Source: a virus
Strand: one strand, 5' to 3'
Length of the DNA stretch: 64,000 bases
Virus record (IMG/VR): IMGVR_UViG_3300032323_003754
Location: 1 to 64,000 of that record
Position 1 is the first letter of the stretch. Each line of letters begins with the position of its first letter. The position numbers and the translations under genes were made by a program. Positions 53,201 to 60,316 of this stretch are shown here, in pieces. A model generated the notes under the pieces. It worked only from the letters and a program-made list of their open reading frames with translations. It had not been told where the DNA came from and ran no database searches.

Positions 53201-55896
53201 GTACAGGGAGTATTTCTTTATCATCCTTACAAAATGCTGATCCTTCAGAGGAGGATTATTTTGTTAACTATTTTACTGTTGATGGAAACGACTACTACAA
53301 TTTAGATCCTGTTAAATTTAGTGAAATAAAAAGTAAGGCTGCAGATCAGAGATATACATATTTTACATACGATTCTGCATCCGGATTTTCTGAAACTCTA
53401 TTTAGAGGAGTTAAAGTTAGGATCAAAGAAAGAACCGATACTTCTTTAAAAACAAAAGAGAGAAACCTATTTAAGTCGGGGGATCAGAAATTTAAGGGTT
53501 ATAAGTTTTCTTGTATTCTTAAATCGATAGATGATCCAGATCCTTATTCTGTAACATCACCGGTCACGTTTAATGTTATACAGAATGATACATTCAAAAC
53601 TGTTACTCTGGTTATTACTATCATTAACAACGATCTAAGATTTACTGATTTTGAATCTCTGTCTGATGTATTGTATAATCCTAATTCGGATGCTAATCTT
53701 TTATTTAGCAGTGCTACTGGTTCTTGGTATTATAATCCGACTGGTATTTATGGAGGATCAGATTACTTTGGTTTATACTCCATTAGTAACAAATATAGAC
53801 ATTCGGTTACTGGTAGTTCTTCTTTATCTGAAAGAGCTAGATTATTAGGGGGAGGAACACTTTCATCTATGATAGGTGATGTTAAATTAAGCTCTGGGTT
53901 AAATGTAACCACTAGAGCAACCATAGGAATATCTTCTTATGTTGGATTTGATAGTTTTAATGGAAGCGGTATAATTCCTATAGTAGTTAATGAAGGATAC
54001 GACACAGATTTGAGAGAGGAAGTTAAATTCTTTTCTCCATCAACACCCGTTTCGGGTCCTTCTACTAGACCTTCTTCTTTTAGGGATCAATATACCCTAT
54101 TCTCTCCTAAACCTAATGACCCTGGTCAGTACTGGGAGAAAATACCTTGGCCTACCGGTGCTGGTAAAAACTATTTAAATTTTAATGAGGTATCTACGGT
54201 ATCTTCATATTTGTTTGATTTTACTAATCTTGGCTATAGCCCGCCATTATTTACCAAAGTCCCTGTTGCTATTTCTTACAGTATGATTCAAAATAAATCT
54301 GTATATCAATTTTCATCCGGTGAAAATTATTGGGAGTATGTTTTTAATAAAATATCATTTCCCGAGATTTATAAACTCTTTTCAGAAGATAATGGTTATA
54401 TTAATTACACCAGAACTTATTGGGATTCTTCTAGATCACTAACTGTCACTGAAAGCGATACGTATGTTTTAGAATTCACCAAACCATCATCGTTTATACA
54501 GAACTCAAGAAAAATCCCTCTGGAGGATAATTTTAAGCCTGAGAAATATTCAAATACACTAGTAGGATATCAGCTTATAAACGAAAACAGTGTTACTGAA
54601 TTTTTTAGATATGGCGGGGGATACTCTCCTAAATTCGTTGATGTCCTTCCTTTCTCTAATATAAAAGACGATTATTTAAGTTCGGATAGAAACAATCCTA
54701 ATTCTTTAGATGTTATAGTTTCACTTAGAGAAAAAACAAGAGAAGATTCTAAATTTTATGGAGTAGGATCAATCTATGAAATATTGATAGATGGATCGCC
54801 TAGGAAAAAATTAAGACTTGTTAAAGGAAACACCTATAATTTTATTTTTGATAATTTCCGTTCAACGCTTCATAGTGGAGCTTTCCCTATAAAGAAGGAT
54901 TTTGTAATATCCTTAGTTGAAAATTCGGGGGATCCCCAGAATTCGTACACTACAAAGTACACATTAGGAACGACAAGTTCAACTTTTACTGTTCCTGAAA
55001 ATATACCTAACGAAGTATATTATGAACTAGAGGGGGAAAACTTCTCTGGTGGATCCGCTACCATAGTTGAAAGTTTAGAATATAAAAATACAACATTCGG
55101 TATAGAAAAAGATTCTTTTGCAACTGTTAAGAATCTAAATTTCTATAAATATGCGAAATCAAATCCGTTCGGTATAGATCCTGAATCTGGATATAAATTA
55201 CAATATCCACTTATAGGAGAAACCCCAATAGACAGAAGAGATCTATTTATTTTTGAAAGTACCTGGGATGCTGGGAGATATCAAGAATATCTTGCCCCTA
55301 CGACATATCAATATCTACCAGGAACGAAGAATATGATAGAACAAAAATCTTTCTTAGGAAGTAAGGCAATGAAAACCCCGAATCTTATAAAAGAACAACT
55401 ACAGCTTAAATATCCTTCTTCGGTTAATGACGTTTTTAACTCAAATTCGGACCTTTATCCTAAGTATGAAATTATATGGGAAGAAACCGATACTGAGATA
55501 AAGGCCTTACTATTGATCAATAGAACAGCGATAAAGCATTTCCAGAAGGGTGGAATAGACAAGAGATTTTCAGAATTACTTGTTTCTGAGTTTGGTATCG
55601 GAAATGATACGACCTTAACTGACGATGTGGATGAATACATTAAAAATAACATTCTCCCACAATACGAAGCAAAAGAAATAAGCGTGTATATTAAAAAGAT
55701 ACAAATTACACCAGGTGTAGATTTACAACCAATAATTACAGATCTTTCTGACTATCAAAAGATCTCTAGTGGATTTTTAAAATCTACCAATAACGATATA
55801 ACAAAAAAATCACCTCTCGAGTATGAATTTAGACTTAGAAAAGATCCTTCTTTTGATTATTCAGTAGCTTTCTCTTTTCTGGTCGGAAAAATATAA
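50239..55896 (+). CDS. Giant virion structural protein, unknown
   Basis: The 1885-residue protein is rich in Ser, Tyr, Asn and Gly and appears beta-structured throughout, with no coiled coil of note. It opens MAEKKDKYKSSFGVVRANPR. Local repeats are weak. The N-terminal 200 residues include FIFGIKNEE and YHMGVTPLISDVYSEDFSYL. I know no family that would name it. Position between two other structural genes, size and composition all fit a peripheral baseplate or fibre component. Confidence 0.65.
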   Translation: MAEKKDKYKSSFGVVRANPRISGNLKLTVDSGSNIWLNSIDSNDEMSKNEYKGYRISPDGDFSQDVYNFFNKGKTPTNFIFGIKNEEKPQETYTSSLDLQYDGFYHMGVTPLISDVYSEDFSYLAPMWLGTDIPKYFVIFRVDDPIDFSYLVKVTSLEIGKNYKVIENYGVDTTSPQYQQYQIKSDGITYSSGTIFIATSSNFTSLSGNGSVILLDGNYNKQFVGDIQDHFVENILPKSSVVATFSLQGDTKVGKYIRKIQANSNYTQSLIDVKFEQNSLSTYNGVSVKDGVYTKKGEYLNSNFVTDSTVIELDQIVTDGFKRNDIISYNLLNLEFLFTDENADLYTINRYYGFYVDDITTGKFKLSGESFYQNSLTEGNFPEPKSATQISDKMTSSFYQTNENGVKLFVDPSSKWGYVPTSDDVHINDRLKIFYVKDKNHNFHSYKQVKDYQNSATDNDKWGTGTPSEDLIILKNKIIDLSIFSGADKTKTKEYKGTLTKSGGRSYSTIKITDELTPNDAIVLYHPFGENLINSRRYDYFVASDLTYVKPGWGPGSFSDEGGAYYFHPFGTNEEIALSITNVLNSVNYKSYRAFNSGNEIIIRTEGSDRRNDGMFSLFIYKDFYNKSQFTDTGKIYFNDIDGKDLTDVLNFIGGSEYTNTRIKVTNIDASKISVDKSYVRTNFGFSKVKFIGKCIDYDPTEIEFNRIKNYDTHSVIEIENNTHTILVGSNSTIVVEELIDVETGVFSMYGLKDLDVDFWSSNYGKTPTEEYYRYVDVQPDGITPIIQGIDYAVALGSIVEYMGTNYGQGATAGFIFRGGTGTAYKLIQSSNTSRSNVVPAPFVNSITNAASGINDPLVDIDKFPGFLGLQDIKFLNDTSTILTKEDQMYFGKVDSEYDVLKENYIRNLSNVSRVIPYITKWVYQGGIDVRGNDYRLNSSPAFTPLNFSPSFFSPGRDPLYFTNEWYLLENPPILATQKLIADTNNYCTGSISLSSLQNADPSEEDYFVNYFTVDGNDYYNLDPVKFSEIKSKAADQRYTYFTYDSASGFSETLFRGVKVRIKERTDTSLKTKERNLFKSGDQKFKGYKFSCILKSIDDPDPYSVTSPVTFNVIQNDTFKTVTLVITIINNDLRFTDFESLSDVLYNPNSDANLLFSSATGSWYYNPTGIYGGSDYFGLYSISNKYRHSVTGSSSLSERARLLGGGTLSSMIGDVKLSSGLNVTTRATIGISSYVGFDSFNGSGIIPIVVNEGYDTDLREEVKFFSPSTPVSGPSTRPSSFRDQYTLFSPKPNDPGQYWEKIPWPTGAGKNYLNFNEVSTVSSYLFDFTNLGYSPPLFTKVPVAISYSMIQNKSVYQFSSGENYWEYVFNKISFPEIYKLFSEDNGYINYTRTYWDSSRSLTVTESDTYVLEFTKPSSFIQNSRKIPLEDNFKPEKYSNTLVGYQLINENSVTEFFRYGGGYSPKFVDVLPFSNIKDDYLSSDRNNPNSLDVIVSLREKTREDSKFYGVGSIYEILIDGSPRKKLRLVKGNTYNFIFDNFRSTLHSGAFPIKKDFVISLVENSGDPQNSYTTKYTLGTTSSTFTVPENIPNEVYYELEGENFSGGSATIVESLEYKNTTFGIEKDSFATVKNLNFYKYAKSNPFGIDPESGYKLQYPLIGETPIDRRDLFIFESTWDAGRYQEYLAPTTYQYLPGTKNMIEQKSFLGSKAMKTPNLIKEQLQLKYPSSVNDVFNSNSDLYPKYEIIWEETDTEIKALLLINRTAIKHFQKGGIDKRFSELLVSEFGIGNDTTLTDDVDEYIKNNILPQYEAKEISVYIKKIQITPGVDLQPIITDLSDYQKISSGFLKSTNNDITKKSPLEYEFRLRKDPSFDYSVAFSFLVGKI

Positions 55897-55900
55897 GGGA

Positions 55901-55911
55901 GATATATATAA
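55901..55911 (+). promoter_or_regulatory. GATATATATAA late-promoter-like element before the tail fibre gene
   Basis: GGAGATATATATAAA lies 17-27 bases upstream of the fibre ATG at 55928 and matches the recurring element well. Confidence 0.45.
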
Positions 55912-55927
55912 AAACTAATAGAGCGAG

Positions 55928-58900
55928 ATGCCGCAAATAAACATACTAAATATTCTTCCTGGTGATCAACAATCAATACTAGTTGACAAGGTTAATTATA
56001 ACTTTGACCAGATATTAACAGCTGGTGGAGGACCACAAGGACCGCAAGGTATTAGGGGTGCTACAGGGGCTATAGGACCTCAAGGAATTCAGGGACCTAC
56101 CGGACCTCAGGGATTAAGAGGAGCTAGATGGTACGTACAGCCATCTGCACCAGCTACTGGAAATCTTTTAAATACCCCTTGGGGGGAACCTGAACTTGGA
56201 GATTATTGGCTTTCTGGAACAAGCGATGCTAATCCTCTTGGCGTATATGTTTATGATGAAACCGTCCCAGGAACACTTAATTGGGTATATTCTAATGTTT
56301 CTTTTAACAATACATCGGTATTTACTGCTATTGATAATCTGAATAACACAAATGACAGGGCTTTAATTCACGATACGGAGTTTAGTAATAAATATGGACT
56401 AGTTCTTAGTGATTACGGTGTTGTTGGCGGGGAAACTAATTTCAATTATGATTCTGCATTTGTTAGTAAATTTACAATAAACGCAGAAAGAGCTAAATTA
56501 AAAATAGCTACTGATCCTGTGCAGGGTGCATCATCTTTGATTTCATTTGGTCGTGCAAATCTGGATAACGCAAACGGAGAAACTGGAGCTTCTTTCAGTC
56601 AAGGACACAACCCAAGATTTCAATGGAAAGTACCAGCCGCAACGAATGCTAATTATGATATTCAATTTTTTAGCCCCGTTGGAAATTTCGAGATACTTGC
56701 ATCTGCTAGCACGTTTGGTGTAACTGGAGCAAATATTAGAATGTATGCTTCCTCTAATATAACATTAATAGGAAATACATTTACAATCACTAGAACAGGA
56801 GCGGGTAACACATATACCTCTACAGGGACTGGAACTTATGATGTGAGTGGATCTCAAATAAGATTTTCTCCAACATACACAGATACTATAGGTAATTTTA
56901 TAGTTGGAGACGCTGTTAATACTGGTGGATCTAAAGGTATAGTTATTTCAACATCTGCAAATACCCCAGGAAGATCCTTAGTATTTAAAAGTCATCAATC
57001 TTTAGCTACTGATTCTGCTTATGGTAAAATAGCAGCAGAAAAGCAAAACGGAACATCCCCGGTTTCTAGTATAGGGTTTGTAGCAGATGGTACAGGTACA
57101 AGAATAGATTTTTCTGTAAGTAACGGAAGTTCAAACGATTTAAATAGATTAAGACTTGATAAAGATGGTAACCTACAATTTAGAGCGGTTGATTCTTCGA
57201 TTTATATGCAGGACGTTGGTACTGGTGCTGCCGGATTAAATCTTTCTATATCTGCAGGATCAGGTGGAGGCGGTGGTAATCTGATACTAAACGGAGGATC
57301 CGTTCCTGGAGGATTTACAAGCGGTAAGGTTATTATAAATCCCGGAGCAGTTGCTTCGGGGTCTGGATCTAGTCTTGGTAGTGTTTATTTACATACTACC
57401 CAATCCAATAAAACAAACGTCAGTGGTGTTTCTATAGGAATAGATTCTAACACATCAGTTGATGCAGCATTAGTAGTTGCAGATACCAACTATAACATAC
57501 CTGCAGGAGATATATTCGAGCTTAAAACGTATGCACAAAGAGCAATTGCTAGAAACACGGATCTTTCAGTTGATACCTCTCATTTCTTTGGATTTGACGG
57601 AGATGGGTATGCAACTAAGGGCTTACCGTTCAACCCGACACTTGGATCTGGTGGATATGCATTATCCTCTGATAATTATAATTTGGACTATTATGCAGAA
57701 GGGGATTGGAACAGTAGTTTATCTCTAACTACTATAGGATCAGTTGCTGGCTGGGATTCAAGTAAATATAAAATAGTTAAATCTAGATTCACAAGAATAG
57801 GTGATACTGTTCAAGTGGATTTTGTTATAAAAATTGATTCTCTAACTTCCGGCATTGCTACACCTTCTCCTGCATCTAATGGATTTATGTATATTTCTGG
57901 ATTTCCTTATTCCCCAGATTTTAGTAGAGTTAGATTAGGAACTGCAACCAACTTATACACAGCACCTGCTATGCCACTTGTATCGATTAAAGGATCCGGA
58001 TTTGGTAATTCCATTAATACCGGAGGAGGAAATCCAGTAGGGACTATACAAATATATCCTGGTGCTAATATACCTGCAGGATGGCTAACCTGCGACGGGT
58101 CTGCTATATCAAGAACAACGTATGCTGATTTATTTGCGTCAATAGGAACAACCTACGGGAATGGTGACGGTGGAACAACATTTAACCTTCCAGATTTAAG
58201 AGGTAAATTTATTAGAGGTTTAGGTGGAAATTCGTTGGGATTAACAGAAACACAGGCTGATGAGATAAAATCTCACTCTCACGTTCTTAATTACAAAAAA
58301 GGAGCATCCGACGATAATGAATCAGGAATCTCTGGAGAATATATGAGAAAACTCGGTGCAGGAGGGGGATCCAATTATGGTAATGGAACAACTACCACGG
58401 AAACTTCAGGAAGCGGCATAGAAACCAGACCGGTCAATATGGCAATGAATTACATTATCTATGCCGGATCTACGTCAGGGGCTTCAACACAGACTGAACT
58501 TTCTGGTGCATTTGTTAACGAGAGTAATGGAAGATTTTATATCTATAATGGAAGCGGTAATTTGAACGTTTCTAATGTTCCTGCAGGAACTGGGGTTACC
58601 TCATATTTATATGGTAGTTTTAGTTATTTCACACTAAGTTCTACTACTTACAGTGGAATTGCTACTCCTAGTCCGATGGCACCACCACCTTCTCCAACTC
58701 CGACACCAACTCCGACACCAACACCGACGCCAACACCAACACCGACGCCAACACCGACGCCAACACCGACGCCAACACCGACTCCAACGCCAACACCGAC
58801 TCCAACGCCAACACCGACTCCAACGCCGACTCCAACGCCACAGCTATATTATTATCTTGTAGAAACTTGTGGTGGAGGTGAGCAATTTTATATTAGTACG

Positions 58901-59134
58901 AGTACCCAAACTGATATAGGTAATGCAGTTAAGGTAAATGGAGTATGCTGTTTGGTAATTTCAACCGATAGTACTGGTACGGCCCTAGTGGATGAAACTA
59001 AATATATAGATTGCTCTGCATGTAATTCAGGGACTCCACCACCATCACCAGCACCAAGCCCAGGTGGCGGAGAAACACCAACGCCATCACCAACACCAGG
59101 AGGGCCGGGAGGAGAAGAAATACCTAATCCTTAA
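55928..59134 (+). CDS. Tail fibre protein with collagen-like repeat, tail-collar domain and Pro-Thr tract
   Basis: Residues about 34-62 form collagen-like Gly-x-y triplets (GPQGPQGIRGATGAIGPQG). A long beta-rich shaft follows. Residues about 702-770 match a phage tail collar domain (IQIYPGANIPAGWLTCDGSA, later NLPDLRGKFIRGLGG). Residues about 920-972 are an uninterrupted Pro-Thr dipeptide tract like a mucin stalk. The last 95 residues hold a small Cys-rich module (VETCGGGEQFYIS, NGVCCLVI, YIDCSACN) and a second Pro/Gly/Ser-rich tail. Such proteins usually carry the receptor-binding or adhesion function. The Pro-Thr tract is an attractive O-glycosylation target, but this is inference. Confidence 0.85.
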   Translation: MPQINILNILPGDQQSILVDKVNYNFDQILTAGGGPQGPQGIRGATGAIGPQGIQGPTGPQGLRGARWYVQPSAPATGNLLNTPWGEPELGDYWLSGTSDANPLGVYVYDETVPGTLNWVYSNVSFNNTSVFTAIDNLNNTNDRALIHDTEFSNKYGLVLSDYGVVGGETNFNYDSAFVSKFTINAERAKLKIATDPVQGASSLISFGRANLDNANGETGASFSQGHNPRFQWKVPAATNANYDIQFFSPVGNFEILASASTFGVTGANIRMYASSNITLIGNTFTITRTGAGNTYTSTGTGTYDVSGSQIRFSPTYTDTIGNFIVGDAVNTGGSKGIVISTSANTPGRSLVFKSHQSLATDSAYGKIAAEKQNGTSPVSSIGFVADGTGTRIDFSVSNGSSNDLNRLRLDKDGNLQFRAVDSSIYMQDVGTGAAGLNLSISAGSGGGGGNLILNGGSVPGGFTSGKVIINPGAVASGSGSSLGSVYLHTTQSNKTNVSGVSIGIDSNTSVDAALVVADTNYNIPAGDIFELKTYAQRAIARNTDLSVDTSHFFGFDGDGYATKGLPFNPTLGSGGYALSSDNYNLDYYAEGDWNSSLSLTTIGSVAGWDSSKYKIVKSRFTRIGDTVQVDFVIKIDSLTSGIATPSPASNGFMYISGFPYSPDFSRVRLGTATNLYTAPAMPLVSIKGSGFGNSINTGGGNPVGTIQIYPGANIPAGWLTCDGSAISRTTYADLFASIGTTYGNGDGGTTFNLPDLRGKFIRGLGGNSLGLTETQADEIKSHSHVLNYKKGASDDNESGISGEYMRKLGAGGGSNYGNGTTTTETSGSGIETRPVNMAMNYIIYAGSTSGASTQTELSGAFVNESNGRFYIYNGSGNLNVSNVPAGTGVTSYLYGSFSYFTLSSTTYSGIATPSPMAPPPSPTPTPTPTPTPTPTPTPTPTPTPTPTPTPTPTPTPTPTPTPTPTPTPTPQLYYYLVETCGGGEQFYISTSTQTDIGNAVKVNGVCCLVISTDSTGTALVDETKYIDCSACNSGTPPPSPAPSPGGGETPTPSPTPGGPGGEEIPNP
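58694..58839 (+). repeat. CCNACN hexamer array encoding (Pro-Thr)n
   Basis: About 24 copies of a six-base unit CCNACN alternate mainly between CCAACA, CCGACG, CCGACT and CCAACG. Larger units such as 12 and 18 bases are visible from repeated variant order. This is a typical slippage-prone coding minisatellite, and any six-base change keeps the frame. Confidence 0.9.
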
Positions 59135-59164
59135 TAGAGGCTATTAATTCTAAATTTAATTAAT

Positions 59165-59452
59165 ATGAATAAGCAGGAAACTGAAAAAATAAAATCGATA
59201 ATAAATAATTATAAATCGATCCACCAAGAACTTAATTCCTATGAAAAAAGATTAGAAAATATGTCTTTAGGAATTGAGGAGAAACTCGAAGATGAGATCT
59301 TCTTAGTTGGGAGTAAAATTAAAAAGTGTATAAAAAAACTAGAAGACGAAAGAATTCTGGAAAGAAAATTCTATTCATCCCTTGAAAAAAAATATGGGCC
59401 GGGTGAATTGGACATAAATACTTTAGAATATAAAAGTAAAAAGACAATATAA
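59165..59452 (+). CDS. Small coiled-coil protein
   Basis: The 95-residue protein is highly charged and helical (IKSIINNYKSIHQELNSYEK, then KLEDEIFLVGSKIKKCIKKL) with a Pro/Gly break near residue 77. No membrane segment or enzyme motif is present. It lies 30 bases after the fibre gene, and a membrane-anchored coiled-coil gene follows 8 bases after its stop. It may be a fibre chaperone or a lysis-related partner, but neither is shown. Confidence 0.6.
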   Translation: MNKQETEKIKSIINNYKSIHQELNSYEKRLENMSLGIEEKLEDEIFLVGSKIKKCIKKLEDERILERKFYSSLEKKYGPGELDINTLEYKSKKTI

Positions 59453-59460
59453 AATTAATC

Positions 59461-60216
59461 ATGAAGGAAGTAAAACAAAAAGTTGAAAAACAGATAGAGG
59501 TTGTACAAAAATTTAAAAATAATAATATAAAGCTTCTTGTAGTAGCAGCTCTTTTTATATTAGCGTTTTTACTATATGGTACATTTAGCAATAACTATCA
59601 CAAAAAAGAAATCAAAGCTCTTGAGAATGAGATTAGTGTAGTCCAAAAGAAGTTTGATGCTGCAGTAGAAGAAAAAGAAAAATTAAGAGATTCTTCCGAG
59701 ACCTACGAGGATTTGGCCAAGGAGGAAGGGATAAGAGCTGACATTTTTAGAGCAAAAGCTGCAAAGGAGAAAAAAGATAAGGAAGCAGCTTTAGCAGCAT
59801 TACAAAATTTACCAAAAGATGTGATTGATACATTTTTTATTAAAAGATACGCAGAAGTTCCTAAATCTGACATTGGTTTAGAATTAGACAAAAACGTAGG
59901 TAATGCTATAGTTGTAGAATTAGTTGAAAAAGATCATTTAGTTGGACAATTAGCAACTTCTGAGAATTTGGCAGTAACCCTTACATCCCAGGTTAATACT
60001 TTACAGACCTCTTTAAATTTTTCTAAATTGGCTCTTGTGAGTGCAGATTCTGCAATCGTAGCTAGATCTAAACAATTTGAATTACAACAGCAGGTAAGTA
60101 ATCTATTAAAACAAGATTTAAAAGAAGCTAAGAAAAAAGCCTTTTGGAACAAAATAAAAGGAACTGCAGTAGGTGTAGCAGTTGGTTTAACTGTAGGTCT
60201 TATTGCAGTAAAATAA
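59461..60216 (+). CDS. Membrane-anchored coiled-coil protein
   Basis: Residues about 23-42 form one clear transmembrane helix (IKLLVVAALFILAFLLYGTF) preceded by a Lys-rich segment. A long coiled coil follows (KALENEISVVQKKFDAAVEE), and a second, glycine-rich hydrophobic stretch closes the protein (GTAVGVAVGLTVGLIAV). The N-in membrane anchor plus periplasmic coiled coil resembles inner-membrane spanins, but the C-terminal hydrophobic stretch is unusual for those. A tail or injection role is equally open. The gene directly follows the small coiled-coil gene. Confidence 0.6.
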   Translation: MKEVKQKVEKQIEVVQKFKNNNIKLLVVAALFILAFLLYGTFSNNYHKKEIKALENEISVVQKKFDAAVEEKEKLRDSSETYEDLAKEEGIRADIFRAKAAKEKKDKEAALAALQNLPKDVIDTFFIKRYAEVPKSDIGLELDKNVGNAIVVELVEKDHLVGQLATSENLAVTLTSQVNTLQTSLNFSKLALVSADSAIVARSKQFELQQQVSNLLKQDLKEAKKKAFWNKIKGTAVGVAVGLTVGLIAVK

Positions 60217-60226
60217 TTTTTAGCGA

Positions 60227-60310
60227 ATGTCCATAGATAGAAAGCAATCGGTTAAATCCGTGCGGAAATTCGGTATGATATTATTGGATGATAGAAAACT
60301 TGATATATAA
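60227..60310 (+). CDS. Possible 27-codon small ORF
   Basis: An ATG at 60227 opens a 27-codon frame (MSIDRKQSVKSVRKFGMILL, then DDRKLDI) that ends at 60310, six bases before the ATG of the next gene. It fills the only sizeable gap between the coiled-coil gene and the 778-residue gene. Its basic character is consistent with a small protein, but an open frame this short may be chance. The stop codon lies inside the GATATATAA element of the next gene. Confidence 0.3.
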   Translation: MSIDRKQSVKSVRKFGMILLDDRKLDI

Positions 60311-60311
60311 A
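60302..60311 (+). promoter_or_regulatory. GATATATAAA late-promoter-like element
   Basis: GATATATAAA lies 5 bases before the ATG at 60317. A transcript starting just downstream would be nearly leaderless, unlike the other sites, where spacing is 13-25 bases. Confidence 0.3.
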
Positions 60312-60316
60312 AGAAT

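Noticed and set aside
58694-58839. Possible CRISPR array or satellite outside genes
   Set aside because: Units are six bases with no spacers and encode Pro-Thr in frame within the fibre gene.
58653-58862. A Gln/Arg/His-rich open frame across the Pro-Thr array
   Set aside because: It is the +1 shadow of the fibre gene; low-complexity DNA gives open frames in several phases, and collagen, collar and tip domains fix the true frame.
59132-59146. TAATAG/CTATTA hairpin after the fibre gene as terminator
   Set aside because: The stem is only six AT-rich pairs and no T-run follows directly, so support is too weak.
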